Origin: Gordonia shandongensis DSM 45094
Lineage (GTDB): Bacteria; Actinomycetota; Actinomycetes; Mycobacteriales; Mycobacteriaceae
DNA length: 64,000 nt
Reading direction: 5' to 3'
NCBI RefSeq assembly: GCF_000423025.1
Contig: NZ_AUHE01000016.1
Location: forward strand, 1 to 64,000
Position numbers and translations under genes: made by a program. The first letter of the stretch is position 1, and the number at the start of each line of letters is the position of its first letter. A model generated the notes under the pieces. It had not been told where the DNA came from, ran no database searches, and worked only from the letters and a program-made list of their open reading frames with translations. Shown one piece after another: positions 46,455 to 58,397 of this stretch.

Positions 46455-47678
46455 GTGAGTGATCGACGGGCCCCCGAAGCCCTCAGCGCCGCCGCGCGGA
46501 CAGCGGTGAAGACCGCCGGACCCGACCGGCCGCTGAGCCTGTACATCCATGTCCCGTTCTGCGCGACCCGGTGCGGGTACTGCGACTTCAACACCTATAC
46601 GGCCGGTGAGCTCGGATCGTCGTCCTCACCGCAGTCGTGGCTGGAGGGGGTGCGCTCCGAACTCGACGCCGCGGCCGCCGCCCTGTCCGCGGGACGGAGC
46701 GTGTCGACGGTCTTCGTCGGCGGCGGGACGCCCTCGCTGCTCGGCGGCGACGGTCTCGGCGACGTCCTCGACGCCGTCCGGGCGTCCTTCACGCTGGCTC
46801 CCGACGCCGAGATCACCACCGAGTCGAATCCGGAGTCGACGTCGCCGGAGTTCTTCGAGACCATCGCGCGCCGCGGATTCACCCGCGTCTCGCTGGGCAT
46901 GCAGTCGGCGGCGCCGCACGTGCTGGCGGTCCTCGAGCGCACGCACACGCCCGGGCGCGCGCTCGACGCCGCCCGCGAGGCCGCCGCGGCCGGCTTCGCG
47001 CACCTCAACCTCGACCTCATCTACGGCACCCCGGGCGAGCGCGACGATGACCTGCGGGCATCCCTCGACGCGGTCCTGTCGGTGCCCGTGGATCACGTGT
47101 CGGCGTATGCGCTCATCGTCGAGGACGGGACCGCGTTCGCGCGCAAGGTGCGGCGCGGCGAGGTCCCCATGCCCGACGACGACGTGCTCGCGGCTCGCTA
47201 CGAGCTCATCGACGAGCGCCTCGGCGCCGCTGGAATGACCTGGTACGAGGTGTCGAACTGGGCGACCGCGGGGGCCGACGGCCTCCCGGCGGCCGAGTCC
47301 GTGTGCCGCCACAACGAGGCGTATTGGCGCAGTGACGACTGGTGGGGCATCGGTCCCGGCGCGCACTCGCACGTGGGCGGTGTGCGCTGGTGGAACCAGA
47401 AGCACCCGGCCACCTACTCCGCATCGCTGGCCGACGGCGAACTCCCGATCGGCGGGGCCGAGATCCTCACCGAGGAGGATCGGCACACCGAGGCGGTGAT
47501 GCTGCGGATGCGGATGCGGTCGGGTCTTCCGACGAGCGATCTGGGGGCCGCCGAACGCGACCGGGCCGACGCCGCGGTCACCGACGGACTCCTCATCCGG
47601 TCGGGCGACGGGTACGTGCTCACCGACCGCGGGCGGCTGCTCGCGGACGGCGTCGTCCGCGACATCCTCGTCGACTGA
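46455..47678 (+). CDS. hemW: Radical SAM heme-chaperone HemW family protein
   Basis: A 407-residue radical SAM protein. LSLYIHVPFCATRCGYCDFNTYT (about residues 28-50) holds the CxxxCxxC cluster motif. VFVGGGTPSLLGGDGL, ITTESNPESTSPEFF and RVSLGMQSAAPHVLAVLERTH follow, as in HemN/HemW. HemW is now thought to deliver heme rather than oxidise coproporphyrinogen. Its GTG faces away from the sulfite reductase operon. Confidence 0.94.
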   Translation: MSDRRAPEALSAAARTAVKTAGPDRPLSLYIHVPFCATRCGYCDFNTYTAGELGSSSSPQSWLEGVRSELDAAAAALSAGRSVSTVFVGGGTPSLLGGDGLGDVLDAVRASFTLAPDAEITTESNPESTSPEFFETIARRGFTRVSLGMQSAAPHVLAVLERTHTPGRALDAAREAAAAGFAHLNLDLIYGTPGERDDDLRASLDAVLSVPVDHVSAYALIVEDGTAFARKVRRGEVPMPDDDVLAARYELIDERLGAAGMTWYEVSNWATAGADGLPAAESVCRHNEAYWRSDDWWGIGPGAHSHVGGVRWWNQKHPATYSASLADGELPIGGAEILTEEDRHTEAVMLRMRMRSGLPTSDLGAAERDRADAAVTDGLLIRSGDGYVLTDRGRLLADGVVRDILVD

Positions 47679-47697
47679 GCCGTGCGCCCCGCGAACG

Positions 47698-48147
47698 TCA
47701 GTCGGGCAGCCGGTGGGCGCCGCCGGAACGGCGGCGCGGATGCACGACCGGCGGGGTCGGCGACGTCGTCTCGGTGCGGCCGGGCGCGGGGGCGGTGGGC
47801 CCCACCGGCTCGGCCGCGGGCCGCGGCGCGGGCGAGAAGCCCGCGGCGATCCGCGCATCGAGGTCGAGCAGCCGCGCGTGGATGATCGTCCGATTCCGCA
47901 GCGCGGAGCGGACCGCGCGGTGCAGACCGTCCTCCAGATAGAGGTCGCCCTCGTAGGCGATCACATGCGCGAACAGGTCGCCGTAGAACGTCGAGTCCTC
48001 CGAGAGGAGCTTGTCGAGGGCCAGCACCGTCGTGACCGTGATCAGTTCGTCGAGTCGGATCTGCCGGGGCGGGATCTGCGCCCACTCACGCGGAGTGAGA
48101 CCATGGTCGGGATAGGGCTTCCCGTCCATTACCCCCTTGAAGATCAT
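47698..48147 (-). CDS. Conserved actinobacterial protein with a ParB/Srx-like motif
   Basis: A 149-residue protein. The conserved core is [55 protein letters not shown] and [28 protein letters not shown]. The DGLHR element resembles the catalytic DGxHR of ParB/sulfiredoxin-type folds, but only that motif supports it. The last 45 residues are Pro/Thr/Arg-rich and probably disordered. It is divergent from hrcA, as is Rv2375 in M. tuberculosis (from memory). Function unknown. Confidence 0.72.
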   Translation of the reverse strand: MIFKGVMDGKPYPDHGLTPREWAQIPPRQIRLDELITVTTVLALDKLLSEDSTFYGDLFAHVIAYEGDLYLEDGLHRAVRSALRNRTIIHARLLDLDARIAAGFSPAPRPAAEPVGPTAPAPGRTETTSPTPPVVHPRRRSGGAHRLPD

Positions 48148-48174
48148 CGTCGCTCTGGTCTTTCCGCCGTTTCG

Positions 48175-48180
48175 TAGACT
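48175..48180 (+). promoter_or_regulatory. -10 hexamer upstream of hrcA
   Basis: TAGACT fits TANNNT and gives a leader of about 40 bases containing GGAGGT before the hrcA ATG. No CIRCE element is visible here. Confidence 0.4.
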
Positions 48181-48226
48181 GGTCTCATCCACAGTATTAG
48201 ACGGGACGGCGAACGGAGGTGCCGGA

Positions 48227-49264
48227 ATGGCGGCGTCGACAGATGATCGACGGTTCGAGATCCTGCGCGCCATCGTCACCGACTACGTCGACACCCAGGA
48301 GCCGATCGGTTCCAAAGCGCTCGTCGAACGTCATGCGCTGGGTGTTTCGAGTGCCACGGTGCGCAACGACATGGCGGTGCTGGAGGCCGAGGGCTACATC
48401 GCCCAACCCCACACGAGTTCCGGGCGGGTGCCCACCGACAAGGGCTACCGGATGTTCGTCGACCGCATCAGCGAGATCAAACCGCTCTCGAGCGCCGAAC
48501 GCCGGGCCATCCTGTCGGTGCTCGACCGCGGCGTCGACCTCGACGACGTGCTGCGCCGCTCGGTGAAGCTCCTCGCCCAGCTCACCCGGCAGGTCGCGAT
48601 CATCCAGTACCCGGTGCTCTCGACGGCGCGGGTCCGCCACCTCGAGGTCGTGCAGCTCTCCCCGCAGCGGCTGCTGCTGGTCGTCATCACCGACACCGGC
48701 CGCGTCGAACAGCGGATGGTGACGCTGGCGGAGGGGATCGACGAGGAGAACCTGGTCCGTGTCCGGACGATGTTCTCCACGGCGCTCGACGGTCAGCGAC
48801 TCGAGGACGCGTCGGTCGCGGTCGCCGAACTGGCCACCCACGCCCCCGACGACCTGCGCGAGGCCGTCGTCACCGTCGCGACGGTGCTCGTCGAGACCCT
48901 CGTCGAGGACGGCGACGACCGGCTCGTGCTGGGCGGGACGTCGAACCTCGCGCGGTCGGCCGCCGACTTCGCGCCGGGCCTCGGCGGGATGGACACGGTC
49001 CTCGAAGCCCTCGAAGAGCAGGTGGTGGTCCTCCGGCTCCTGGCCCACACGCAGCGGACGGGCCAGGTGACCGTCCAGATCGGTGAGGAGACGAACACCG
49101 AGAACCTGCGGAGCACCTCGGTGGTGTCGACCGGGTACGGTGCTTCGGGCACCGTCTTCGGCAGCGTCGGGGTGGTCGGCCCCACCCGGATGGACTATCC
49201 GGGAACAATCGCGTCGGTGGCGGCCGTTGCGAGATATGTCGGCGAAGTGCTCGCCGACCGATAG
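48227..49264 (+). CDS. hrcA: Heat-inducible transcription repressor HrcA
   Basis: A 345-residue repressor of chaperone genes. The N-terminal winged helix has [25 protein letters not shown] and [18 protein letters not shown] (recognition helix, about residues 40-57), then [18 protein letters not shown]. The C terminus has the dimer/effector part ending [25 protein letters not shown] precedes the ATG. The dnaJ gene follows after 29 bases. Confidence 0.96.
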   Translation: MAASTDDRRFEILRAIVTDYVDTQEPIGSKALVERHALGVSSATVRNDMAVLEAEGYIAQPHTSSGRVPTDKGYRMFVDRISEIKPLSSAERRAILSVLDRGVDLDDVLRRSVKLLAQLTRQVAIIQYPVLSTARVRHLEVVQLSPQRLLLVVITDTGRVEQRMVTLAEGIDEENLVRVRTMFSTALDGQRLEDASVAVAELATHAPDDLREAVVTVATVLVETLVEDGDDRLVLGGTSNLARSAADFAPGLGGMDTVLEALEEQVVVLRLLAHTQRTGQVTVQIGEETNTENLRSTSVVSTGYGASGTVFGSVGVVGPTRMDYPGTIASVAAVARYVGEVLADR

Positions 49265-49293
49265 AAGTCGTCAAGTGGAGGACCATTCTCACC

Positions 49294-50448
49294 GTGGCTC
49301 GTGATTACTACGGAATCCTGGGCGTAGCCGCAGGCGCGTCGGACCAGGAGATCAAGCGTGCCTACCGCAAGAAGGCCCGCGAACTGCATCCCGACGTCAA
49401 TCCGGACGCCGAGGACGAGTTCAAGGAGGTCACGACGGCGTACGAGGTGCTGACCGACCCCGAGAAGCGGCGCATCGTCGACGCCGGCGGCGACCCGCTG
49501 GCCGGACCGGGCGGCGGAGGTTTCGGCGGCGACCCTTTCGGCGCAGGCGGCCTCGGCGACATCTTCCAGACGTTCTTCGGCGGCGGTGGCGGAGGTTTCG
49601 GCGGCGGTCGCGGCCCCCGCGGGCGCGTCCGCCCCGGTGAACCCGCCCTCGTGGGCGTCACCCTCGACCTCGAGGAGATCGCCGCCGGTGCCCGCAAGGA
49701 GATCACGGTCGACACCGCCGTCCTCTGCGACACGTGCACCGGCTCCGGCACCCGCGACAACTCGAAGCCCGTCACCTGCGCCACCTGCCACGGTGCCGGC
49801 GAGATCCAGGCCGTGCAGCGATCCTTCCTCGGTCAGGTGATGACCGTCCGCGAATGCCCGGAGTGCCGCGGCGTCGGCGAGACGATCCCCGACCCCTGCC
49901 TCAAATGCGGGGGCGACGGCCGCGTTCGCTCGCGTCGCAGCATGACCGTCAAGATCCCGGCGGGCGTGCAGGACGGCATGCGCGTGCGGCTGTCCGGTCA
50001 GGGCGAGGTCGGTCCCGGCGGCGGCCCCGCCGGCGACCTCTACGTCGAGGTCTCCGAAGCCGCCGACGACGTCTTCGTCCGTGACCGCGACGACCTGCAC
50101 TGCACCGTCCGCGTTCCGATGGTCGACGCCGCGCTGGGCACCGAGATCACCGTCGACACGGTGCTCGGCGGCACGGCGACCGTCGCCGTGGAACCCGGCA
50201 CGCAGCCGGGAACCGTGGTGCGGGTGCGCGGTCAGGGCCTCCCGCACCTGAACTCCGGCATCCGCGGCGACCTCCACGCCCACCTGGAGGTGGTGGTCCC
50301 GAAGAAGGTCGACCAGCGGCAGACCGAACTGCTCGAATCGCTGCGCGACGCCGGCGAGGACACGGTCGAACTCGTCACCGCGTCGTCGACGGCGGCCGCC
50401 GGCGGCGGACTGTTCTCCAAACTGCGCAACGCCTTCGCCGGCCGATGA
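49294..50448 (+). CDS. dnaJ: Chaperone DnaJ (DnaJ2 type)
   Basis: A 384-residue class I DnaJ. The J domain covers residues 1-65 with the HPD tripeptide in [12 protein letters not shown] Gly/Phe-rich region follows (about 70-110). Four CxxCxGxG zinc repeats are present: [24 protein letters not shown] and CLKCGGDG. The C-terminal substrate domain follows. It stimulates DnaK and follows hrcA directly, as DnaJ2 does in mycobacteria. GTG start with GTGGAGGA upstream. rsmE overlaps its stop. Confidence 0.97.
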   Translation: MARDYYGILGVAAGASDQEIKRAYRKKARELHPDVNPDAEDEFKEVTTAYEVLTDPEKRRIVDAGGDPLAGPGGGGFGGDPFGAGGLGDIFQTFFGGGGGGFGGGRGPRGRVRPGEPALVGVTLDLEEIAAGARKEITVDTAVLCDTCTGSGTRDNSKPVTCATCHGAGEIQAVQRSFLGQVMTVRECPECRGVGETIPDPCLKCGGDGRVRSRRSMTVKIPAGVQDGMRVRLSGQGEVGPGGGPAGDLYVEVSEAADDVFVRDRDDLHCTVRVPMVDAALGTEITVDTVLGGTATVAVEPGTQPGTVVRVRGQGLPHLNSGIRGDLHAHLEVVVPKKVDQRQTELLESLRDAGEDTVELVTASSTAAAGGGLFSKLRNAFAGR

Positions 50449-51203
50449 CACCGCCGCTCTTCTGGGTCGACGACGTCCCGCGCGCAGGCGCGGAGACGAC
50501 GGTGTCGGGCCGGGAGGGCAGGCACGCGGTGACCGTGGTGCGGCTCACCGCTGGTGAGTCGGTGCTCCTCGGCGACGGCCGCGGCACCGTCGCCGACTGC
50601 GAGGTCGTCGCCGTCCACGGCAAAGACCGGCTGACCGTCCGTGCGGGGCGCGTCGAGTTCCGCGCCCGCCGGGCGCCGCGCGTGACGGTGGTGCAGGCGC
50701 TGCCGAAGGCCGAACGCGCGGAACTGGCCGTCGATCTGATGACCGAGGCCGGTGTGGACGCGATCGTGCCGTGGCAGGCGTCGCGGAGCGTCGCACGGTG
50801 GGCCGGGCCGAAAGCGGTCAAGGGCGTCGAGAAGTGGCGGACCGCGGCGGCCACGGCGGCCAAGCAGGCTCGTCGCTCGTGGATTCCGGAGGTCGCCGAC
50901 CTCGCCGGAACCACCGACGTCCGCGACCTGTGCGCCCGCGTGGCCGCCGAGGGCGGGGTGGTTGCGCTGCTCCACGAGGACGGGGGCCGCGAGTTCGGCG
51001 GCCTCGACTTCGGTGCGGCACGCGAGGTGGTGCTCGTCGTGGGGCCCGAGGGCGGTCTGTCCGACGACGAGATCGCCGACCTCACCGCACTGGGCGGTCA
51101 GGCCGTGCTCCTCGGGCCGGAGGTGCTGCGCACAGCGGTGGCCGGGGCCGTCGCGCTCGGTGCCCTCGGCGTCCTCACGGATCGCTGGGCGCGGCCGCAG
51201 TGA
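50445..51203 (+). CDS. rsmE: 16S rRNA (uracil1498-N3)-methyltransferase
   Basis: A 252-residue SPOUT-class methyltransferase that modifies U1498 of 16S rRNA. The N-terminal PUA-like part has [26 protein letters not shown]. The knotted SAM site is [19 protein letters not shown] followed by [17 protein letters not shown] near the C terminus. [25 protein letters not shown] links the two domains. ATG overlaps the dnaJ stop by 4 bases. Confidence 0.96.
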   Translation: MTPPLFWVDDVPRAGAETTVSGREGRHAVTVVRLTAGESVLLGDGRGTVADCEVVAVHGKDRLTVRAGRVEFRARRAPRVTVVQALPKAERAELAVDLMTEAGVDAIVPWQASRSVARWAGPKAVKGVEKWRTAAATAAKQARRSWIPEVADLAGTTDVRDLCARVAAEGGVVALLHEDGGREFGGLDFGAAREVVLVVGPEGGLSDDEIADLTALGGQAVLLGPEVLRTAVAGAVALGALGVLTDRWARPQ

Positions 51204-52048
51204 CGGCCGGAGCGCGAGTGCGGCGCACCCGCCTGGTCTACGGGCCGACCGACGATGCGACCGGCGGGGCCGCGATCGGCGGGAACGGGTCCGGCGGGAA
51301 CGGGTCCTGTGGGAGGGTGCCCGGCGACAGTCGGTTCGGACACCTGTATCTCCCCGAGCAGACCGCCGCCGCGCGGGCCCCGCTGGTGGTCCTGGTGCAC
51401 GGCGGCTACTGGTCCACCGATTACTCGCTGGTCGTCTACACCGCGATCGCGCGCGATCTGGCGGCCCGCGGCGCCGTCGTCTGGAACGTCGAGTACCGCC
51501 GGGTCGGGGAGACCGGCGGCGGATGGCCGACGACCGGCCGCGACGTCGTCGCCGCGCTCCGCGCACTCGACGGCCCGGTCGCCGACGAGCTCGCCCTGCG
51601 CGACGTCACGGTCGACAGGACGCGCGTCTCGGTGATCGGTCACTCGGCCGGCGGCCAGCTGGCGGTGTGGGCGGCGGCGCAGCTCGGGGCCCGGACCCGC
51701 GGATGCGTCATCGACACCGTGGTGGCGCAGTCGGCGGTCCTCGACTTCACCGTCGGCGGCGACCGGCCGTCGGTGGTCGCCCTCATGGGTGCGCCGTCGG
51801 CGGCGATGCCCGCGCGTTACGAACAGGCCTCCCCGGCGCACCAGGAGCCGTTCGACGCGCTGGTGGCGGCGATCCACACGGTCGACGACGAGTCGGTGCC
51901 CGTCGAGATGAGTCGGCGGTACGTGCGCGACGCCGCGCGGCGCGGCCAGCGCGCAGCGCTCTACGAGGTTCCCGGCGAGGGACACAGCGCCTTCGTCGAC
52001 CCGCGCAGCGCCGCCCACCGGCAGACGCTCCGCGTCCTGGGCCTGTGA
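51200..52048 (+). CDS. Alpha/beta hydrolase
   Basis: A 282-residue alpha/beta hydrolase of the BD-FAE/kynurenine-formamidase-like group. The oxyanion segment is VVLVHGGYWSTDYSL, the nucleophile is in VIGHSAGGQLAVWAAAQ, and the C-terminal PGEGHSAFVDPRS carries the His. The N-terminal part includes a duplicated GGNGS unit from a 15-bp repeat, which may be disordered. GTG at 51200 overlaps the rsmE stop by 4 bases. Kynurenine formamidase activity is only a possibility. Confidence 0.85.
   Translation: MTAGARVRRTRLVYGPTDDATGGAAIGGNGSGGNGSCGRVPGDSRFGHLYLPEQTAAARAPLVVLVHGGYWSTDYSLVVYTAIARDLAARGAVVWNVEYRRVGETGGGWPTTGRDVVAALRALDGPVADELALRDVTVDRTRVSVIGHSAGGQLAVWAAAQLGARTRGCVIDTVVAQSAVLDFTVGGDRPSVVALMGAPSAAMPARYEQASPAHQEPFDALVAAIHTVDDESVPVEMSRRYVRDAARRGQRAALYEVPGEGHSAFVDPRSAAHRQTLRVLGL
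51277..51306 (+). repeat. exact 15-bp in-frame tandem duplication
   Basis: CGGCGGGAACGGGTC occurs at 51277-51291 and 51292-51306, near the N terminus of the hydrolase gene. Confidence 0.92.
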
Positions 52049-52174
52049 CGTCGACGGTCAGAGGCGTGCGCGGATGGACATACGCGATGGCCCCGCTCCG
52101 GCGGCGACGATAGGATGAGACGAATTCACACCCCGGCATCCCGACCCCGAACCCGAATCTTGGAGACGAACTCA

Positions 52175-53217
<1,043 letters not shown>

Positions 53218-53221
<4 letters not shown>

Positions 53222-53760
53222 GCGTCGAACTGTTCAACGAGTCGGGTGTCGAGGTTCCCGAATGGCTGATCATCGAGGTCGCCCGCTTCGCGATCCGGCG
53301 CATGGAGGTGCATCCGGGCGCCGAGCTGTCGGTCCAGCTCGTCGACACCGAGACGATGGCCGAACTGCATGTTCAGTGGATGGATCTGCCGGGGCCGACC
53401 GACGTGATGAGCTTCCCGATGGATGAGCTGACCCCCGGCGGACGGCCCGACGCCGACGAGCCCGGACCGTCGATGCTCGGCGACATCGTCCTGTGCCCCG
53501 AGTTCGCCGCCGAGCAGGCGCGGTCCCAACGGCACAGTTTCGAGCACGAGCTGGCCGTCCTCACGGTGCACGGGGTGCTGCACCTGCTGGGCTTCGACCA
53601 CGCGGAACCCGACCAGGAACGCGAGATGTTCGGTCTGCAGGGACGGATCCTCACCGACTGGTACTCGGCGCGCAAGGATCGGGCCGACTACCTCGCGCAG
53701 GCGAAGCGCGACGCCCGCCTGTTCGACGACATCGGTTTCTCCGGCCGCGAAGGACGCTGA
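53218..53760 (+). CDS. ybeY: Endoribonuclease YbeY
   Basis: A 180-residue zinc endoribonuclease used for rRNA 3' end maturation and ribosome quality control. The zinc motif H3xH5xH appears as [17 protein letters not shown] (about residues 119-135), and [13 protein letters not shown] is the usual loop. The adjacent corC gene begins at the next base after its stop. Confidence 0.97.
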
Positions 53761-55092
53761 TTGCTCGGCGACATGATCTTCCTCGTCGCCGCGGCGCTCC
53801 TGACGGTCCTCGCCGGAGTGTTCGCGGCCACCGACACCGCGCTCGCGACGGTCTCCGTCGCCCGCGCCGACGACCTGTTGGCGCAGGGCCGGGCCGGCGC
53901 CCGGCGGCTGCGCGTCGCCATCGACCAGCGCGGCACCTACGTCGGTCTGGCCGTCCTGCTGCGCGTCGCCTGTGAGGTGTCGGCGACCGCGCTCGTCGCG
54001 GTGGTCGCCGTCGACGGTCTCGGGGTGCCGTGGGGGATCACCGTCGCCGTGCTGGCGATGACGGTGATCTCGTACATCGCGGTCGGTGTGGGGCCGCGCA
54101 CGCTGGGCCGACAGAACGCGTACTCGATCTCGCTGATCGCGGCGCCCGTCCTGGCCGCCATCGGCGTGCTGCTGCGCCCGGTCACCCGCCTGCTCATCCT
54201 CATCGGTAACGCCCTCACCCCGGGCGGCGGGTACCGCAACGGGCCGTTCGCCACCGAGATGGAGGTCCGCGAGGTCGTCGACATGGCGCAGGAGCACGGT
54301 GTGGTGGACGCCGACGAGCGGCGGATGATCCAGTCGGTCTTCGAGTTCGGCGACACCGATGCGCGCACCGTGATGGTGCCGCGCCCGGAGATGATCTGGA
54401 TCGAGCACGACAAGACGGCGGCGCAGGCGATGAGTCTCGCGGTCCGGTCGGGGCATTCGCGGATCCCGGTGATCGGCGAGAACTCCGACGACGTGCAGGG
54501 CGTCGTCTACCTCAAGGACCTCGTGGAGCGACTGCTGCCGCAGCTGAGCAGCGCGGCGCGCGGCGTCGGCGTCGAGCAGGTGATGCGCGAGCCGGTGTTC
54601 GTCCCGGACTCCAAACCGCTCGACGACGTCCTGGCCGACATGCAGGCCGGACGCAACCACATGGCGCTGCTGGTCGACGAATACGGCGGCATCGCCGGAC
54701 TCGTCACCATCGAGGACGTTCTCGAGGAGATCGTCGGGGAGATCTCCGACGAGTACGACGTCGACGAGATCGCCCCCGTCGACGAACTGGAGCCGGGGCA
54801 CTTCCGGGTGTCGTCCCGGCTTCCGGTGGAGGACCTCGAGGAGTTGTTCTCCGTCGACATCGGTCCGTACCTGGAGGGTGCCGACGACGTCGACACGGTG
54901 GGCGGACTGCTCGCACTGCGACTCGGTCGGGTGCCGCTGCCGGGCGCGAAGGTGAAGGTGGCCGGGCTCAGCATGATCGCCGAGGGCGGACCCAACCGGT
55001 TGGGGCGGCAACGCATCACCTCCGTCGTCGTCCGACGGTCGGCGGAGCCCGCCGACCCCGACGACCCGGACGACGTTTCGAAGGAGAACTGA
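53761..55092 (+). CDS. CNNM/CBS-domain membrane protein (CorC/HlyC family)
   Basis: A 443-residue protein. The CNNM (DUF21) membrane part covers about residues 1-140 with three to four helices. Two CBS domains follow ([17 protein letters not shown]..., [16 protein letters not shown]...), with [24 protein letters not shown], and a C-terminal CorC_HlyC domain. Family members export Mg2+ or regulate its transport. The TTG at 53761 abuts the ybeY stop; ATG 53773 is an alternative. era follows after 3 bases. Confidence 0.92.
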   Translation: MLGDMIFLVAAALLTVLAGVFAATDTALATVSVARADDLLAQGRAGARRLRVAIDQRGTYVGLAVLLRVACEVSATALVAVVAVDGLGVPWGITVAVLAMTVISYIAVGVGPRTLGRQNAYSISLIAAPVLAAIGVLLRPVTRLLILIGNALTPGGGYRNGPFATEMEVREVVDMAQEHGVVDADERRMIQSVFEFGDTDARTVMVPRPEMIWIEHDKTAAQAMSLAVRSGHSRIPVIGENSDDVQGVVYLKDLVERLLPQLSSAARGVGVEQVMREPVFVPDSKPLDDVLADMQAGRNHMALLVDEYGGIAGLVTIEDVLEEIVGEISDEYDVDEIAPVDELEPGHFRVSSRLPVEDLEELFSVDIGPYLEGADDVDTVGGLLALRLGRVPLPGAKVKVAGLSMIAEGGPNRLGRQRITSVVVRRSAEPADPDDPDDVSKEN

Positions 55093-55095
55093 CCT

Positions 55096-55992
55096 GTGAC
55101 CGAATTCCGTTCCGGCTTCGTGTGTTTCGTCGGCCGACCCAATACCGGCAAGTCGACCCTCACCAATGCGCTGGTGGGCGACAAGATCGCGATCACGTCG
55201 AACCGGCCGCAGACCACGCGGCACACCATCCGCGGCATCGTGAACCGGCCGGACGCCCAGCTGATCCTCGTCGACACGCCCGGCCTGCATCGGCCGCGGA
55301 CTCTCCTCGGTCAGCGGCTCAACGATCTGGTCCGCGAAACCTATTCCGAGGTCGACGTCATCGGTGTGTGCATTCCCGCCGACGAGGCGATCGGTCCCGG
55401 CGACCGGCGGATCATCGAGGAGATCATGGCGACCCCGCGGCGGACTCGCAAGGTCGGCATCGTCACCAAGATCGACCGCGTCGGCCCGGAGAAGGTCGCC
55501 GAGCAGCTCATCGAACTGTCGTCGGCGATGGGGCCGGACGCCGAGGTGGTGCCGTGTTCGGCGAAGTCGGGCAGGCAGCTCGACATCCTCGCCGACGTCC
55601 TGGTGTCCCTCTGCGAGGAGGGGCCGGCGTTCTATCCGGACGGTGAGCTCACCGACGAGCCCGAGCAGGTTCTCATGGCCGAGTTCATCCGCGAGGCCGC
55701 GCTGGAGGGGGTGCGCGAGGAGTTGCCGCATTCGCTGGCCGTCGTCATCGAGGAGGTGATCCCGCGCGAGGACTCCGAGCTGCTCGATGTGCACGCGCTG
55801 CTGTACGTGGAGCGTGAGTCGCAGAAGGGCATCATCATCGGGCACCGCGGTTCGCGGCTCAAGCAGGTCGGGACCGTCGCCCGCGCGCAGATCGAGAAGC
55901 TGTTGGGGACCAGGGTGTATCTGGATCTGCACGTGAAGGTCGCCAAGGACTGGCAGCGCGATCCGAAGCAGCTCGGGCGCCTCGGGTTCTAG
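55096..55992 (+). CDS. era: GTPase Era
   Basis: A 298-residue GTPase for 30S assembly. G1 is VGRPNTGKSTLTNALVGDK (about residues 12-30), G3 is LVDTPGLHRPR, G4 is TKIDRVG, and the C-terminal KH domain holds IIIGHRGSRLKQVGTVARAQIEKLLG. It is the last gene of the phoH-ybeY-corC-era run. The GTG is 3 bases after the corC stop. Confidence 0.97.
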   Translation: MTEFRSGFVCFVGRPNTGKSTLTNALVGDKIAITSNRPQTTRHTIRGIVNRPDAQLILVDTPGLHRPRTLLGQRLNDLVRETYSEVDVIGVCIPADEAIGPGDRRIIEEIMATPRRTRKVGIVTKIDRVGPEKVAEQLIELSSAMGPDAEVVPCSAKSGRQLDILADVLVSLCEEGPAFYPDGELTDEPEQVLMAEFIREAALEGVREELPHSLAVVIEEVIPREDSELLDVHALLYVERESQKGIIIGHRGSRLKQVGTVARAQIEKLLGTRVYLDLHVKVAKDWQRDPKQLGRLGF

Positions 55993-56050
55993 ACCGGTCG
56001 GGCGCCGCGTCGATACCCGCATTGTCGGGGCGCGGTGAGACAATGACGCG

Positions 56051-56854
56051 GTGAGGTTCTATCGGGATGAGGCAGTGGTGCTTCGCCGGCACAAGCTGGG
56101 CGAGGCCGACCGCATCATCACCTTCCTCACCGCCGAGCACGGTCTGGTGCGCGGCGTCGCGAAGGGCGTGCGTCGCACGCGATCGAAGTTCGGTGCGCGG
56201 CTCGAGCCGTTCGCGCACGTCGACGTGCATTTCTATCCCGGTCGCAATCTCGACATCATCACCCAGGTGCACAGTCTGCAGCCGCTGAGTGATGCGATCG
56301 CCGCCGACTACGGCCGGTACACCACCGCGTGCGCGGTCCTCGAGACCGCCGAACGCCTCGCCGGTGAGGAGCGAGCGCCCGCACCGCATCTGCACCGGCT
56401 CACCGTCGGCGCGTTGACGGCCCTGGCGGAGGACCGCCGCGACCGACAGCTGATCCTCGACGCCTTCCTGCTGCGCGCCATGTCGTCGGCGGGGTGGATG
56501 CCGGCTCTCGCCGTGTGCGCGCGTTGTGCGCAACCCGGTCCGCACCGGGCGTTCCACGTCGCCGCGGGCGGGGCCGTATGCGTCCACTGTCGTCCGCCCG
56601 GCGCCGCGACACCGTCGGTGGGGGTCCTCGATCTGATGGAGTCCCTGGCCTTGGGTGAGTGGGACCTGGTCGCGTCGGCCACCGATTCGCAGCGGCGCCA
56701 GGCGACGGGGCTCACCGCGGCGCATCTGCAATGGCATCTGGAGCGGCAGTTGCGGACCTTGCCGCTGATCGAGCGTCGGTCGCCGCATAGTCTGATCGAG
56801 GCCTCCCGTCCCGGCCCCGCAGTTCCCGATCCCGCAGTTCCCGATCTCGCATGA
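56051..56854 (+). CDS. recO: DNA repair protein RecO
   Basis: A 267-residue recombination mediator that anneals SSB-coated DNA and helps load RecA. The N-terminal OB fold is [49 protein letters not shown] and CVHC form a zinc site near the middle. The C-terminal tail PDPAVPDLA comes from a 15-bp duplication. The GTG lies 7 bases after GACAAT (56039-56044), so leaderless transcription is possible. Confidence 0.95.
   Translation: MRFYRDEAVVLRRHKLGEADRIITFLTAEHGLVRGVAKGVRRTRSKFGARLEPFAHVDVHFYPGRNLDIITQVHSLQPLSDAIAADYGRYTTACAVLETAERLAGEERAPAPHLHRLTVGALTALAEDRRDRQLILDAFLLRAMSSAGWMPALAVCARCAQPGPHRAFHVAAGGAVCVHCRPPGAATPSVGVLDLMESLALGEWDLVASATDSQRRQATGLTAAHLQWHLERQLRTLPLIERRSPHSLIEASRPGPAVPDPAVPDLA
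56816..56845 (+). repeat. exact 15-bp tandem duplication at the recO 3' end
   Basis: CCCGCAGTTCCCGAT occurs at 56816-56830 and 56831-56845 in frame with recO, just before its stop. Confidence 0.92.
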
Positions 56855-56867
56855 AAGGTTGCCGCCG

Positions 56868-57665
56868 ATGGCTCGACTGACCCGCCGCGCGAAGTCGGCG
56901 CCGACGCCGGCCGTGCGGCCGCCCGACCCGCATCCCTCGGGCGCCGTCCCGCCGGAGATCCCCGCCGAGCTGGTCCCCAGGCACGTCGCGCTCGTCATGG
57001 ACGGCAACGGCCGGTGGGCGCAGGAGCGCGGCCTGCCGCGCACCGAGGGCCACAAGCGCGGGGAGGCGGTCCTGATGGACGCCGTGTGCGGCTGCATCGA
57101 GATGGGCGTGACGCATCTGTCGGCGTATGCCTTCTCCACCGAGAACTGGTCGCGCAGTCCGGAGGAGGTCAAATTCCTCATGGGTTTCAACCGCGACGTC
57201 ATCCGCCGCCGCCGGGACGAGATGAACGAGATGGGGGTCCGCGTCCGGTGGGCCGGCCGCAGGCCGAAGCTGTGGCGCAGCGTCATCAAGGAGCTGGAGG
57301 TCGCCGAGGAGCTCACCCGCGGCAACTCCGTCATGACGCTCACGATGTGCGTCAACTACGGTGGCCGCGCGGAGATCGCCGACGCGGCGCGGGAGATCGC
57401 GCGGCGCGCGGCGCGGGGCGAGATCGATCCGGAGCGGATCACCGAGGCGAGCTTCGCCAAGTACCTCGACGAGCCGGACATGCCCGACGTCGACCTGTTC
57501 CTGCGGCCGTCGGGCGAACAGCGGATCTCCAACTTCCTGCTGTGGCAGAGCGCGTACGCCGAGATGGTGTACCAGGAGAAGCTGTTCCCCGACTTCGATC
57601 GCCGCGACCTGTGGGCCGCGTGCCTCGAATACGCCAAACGTGATCGGCGGTTCGGCAGCGCCTAG
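56868..57665 (+). CDS. uppS: Cis-prenyltransferase (decaprenyl/undecaprenyl diphosphate synthase)
   Basis: A 265-residue cis-prenyltransferase that elongates allylic diphosphates with isopentenyl diphosphate to make the lipid carrier for cell wall synthesis. [20 protein letters not shown] holds the catalytic Asp (about residue 43). [13 protein letters not shown] and [22 protein letters not shown] bind the diphosphates. ATG at 56868 follows GAAAGG; a TTG at 56859 is possible. It is the Rv2361c counterpart. It is convergent with the clpC2-like gene with 4 bases shared. Confidence 0.95.
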   Translation: MARLTRRAKSAPTPAVRPPDPHPSGAVPPEIPAELVPRHVALVMDGNGRWAQERGLPRTEGHKRGEAVLMDAVCGCIEMGVTHLSAYAFSTENWSRSPEEVKFLMGFNRDVIRRRRDEMNEMGVRVRWAGRRPKLWRSVIKELEVAEELTRGNSVMTLTMCVNYGGRAEIADAAREIARRAARGEIDPERITEASFAKYLDEPDMPDVDLFLRPSGEQRISNFLLWQSAYAEMVYQEKLFPDFDRRDLWAACLEYAKRDRRFGSA

Positions 57666-58396
57666 TCCGACTTGACGGTCTGGAACGATGCAAGGATGTC
57701 GACGAGCTGTCCTTCGAAGGCGTCGGATGTGATTCCTGCCGCGCTCAGTGGTCCGGTGCCCTGTTCGATCTCGAGGAGCGCCAACACGATGTGCTCGGTG
57801 CCGATGTAGTTGTGCTCCAGTCGCAGTCCGTGTCGGAAGGTCAGCTCCAGAGCCTTGCGTGCGGCGTGGTCGTACGGGATCAGCTCCGGGGTCTCGACGG
57901 CCGGGGGCAGGGAGTCCGTCACGTCGGCGACCAGTGCGTCGATGTCGGCTCCGAGCCTGCCCAGCAGGGTGACGCCGAGTGAGTCGCGGTCGTCGAGCAG
58001 TCCCAGGAGCAGGTGTGCCGGCGTCACCTCGACACCGCCCGTCGCCTTCGCATGATTGTGAGCCGCCGCGGCGACGTTGCGAGCGCGCGGCGTGAAGTCG
58101 GCGAAACCCTTCGAGGGGTCGAGGGAACCGCCGGTGCCCGGATCCTTCGGGGTGAATCGCTTCGCGACCGCCTGTTTGCTGACCCCCATGCTCGACCCGA
58201 TCTGGGTCCATGAGGCGCCGGTGCGGCGAGCCTGGTCGACGAAGTGGCCGATCAGGTGGTCGGCGACCTCACCCAAGTGGCCTGCCGCGAGGACCGCGTC
58301 CGACAGCTGGTCGAGGGGGTCGTCTCGCGTTCGCTTGATCGCGGTGATGAGGTCGTCGAGTCGGACGGTGGGAACGATGGGGGTGGTGTCGGCCAT
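57662..58396 (-). CDS. clpC2: Clp N-domain transcriptional autoregulator (ClpC2-like)
   Basis: A 244-residue protein without any AAA+ module. Residues about 60-82 ([21 protein letters not shown]) form a helix-turn-helix. From about 95, [34 protein letters not shown] and [30 protein letters not shown] are two Clp N-terminal repeats like those of ClpC1. It fits mycobacterial ClpC2 (Rv2667), which, as I recall published work, binds ClpC1-targeting cyclic peptides such as cyclomarin and represses its own gene. Two palindromes directly upstream of the ATG would be its operators. Confidence 0.78.
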   Translation of the reverse strand: MADTTPIVPTVRLDDLITAIKRTRDDPLDQLSDAVLAAGHLGEVADHLIGHFVDQARRTGASWTQIGSSMGVSKQAVAKRFTPKDPGTGGSLDPSKGFADFTPRARNVAAAAHNHAKATGGVEVTPAHLLLGLLDDRDSLGVTLLGRLGADIDALVADVTDSLPPAVETPELIPYDHAARKALELTFRHGLRLEHNYIGTEHIVLALLEIEQGTGPLSAAGITSDAFEGQLVDILASFQTVKSD

Positions 58397-58397
58397 G

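Noticed and set aside
48148..48226. CIRCE element before hrcA
   Set aside because: No GCACTC/GAGTGC-type dyad is visible. Only the TAGACT -10 is reported.
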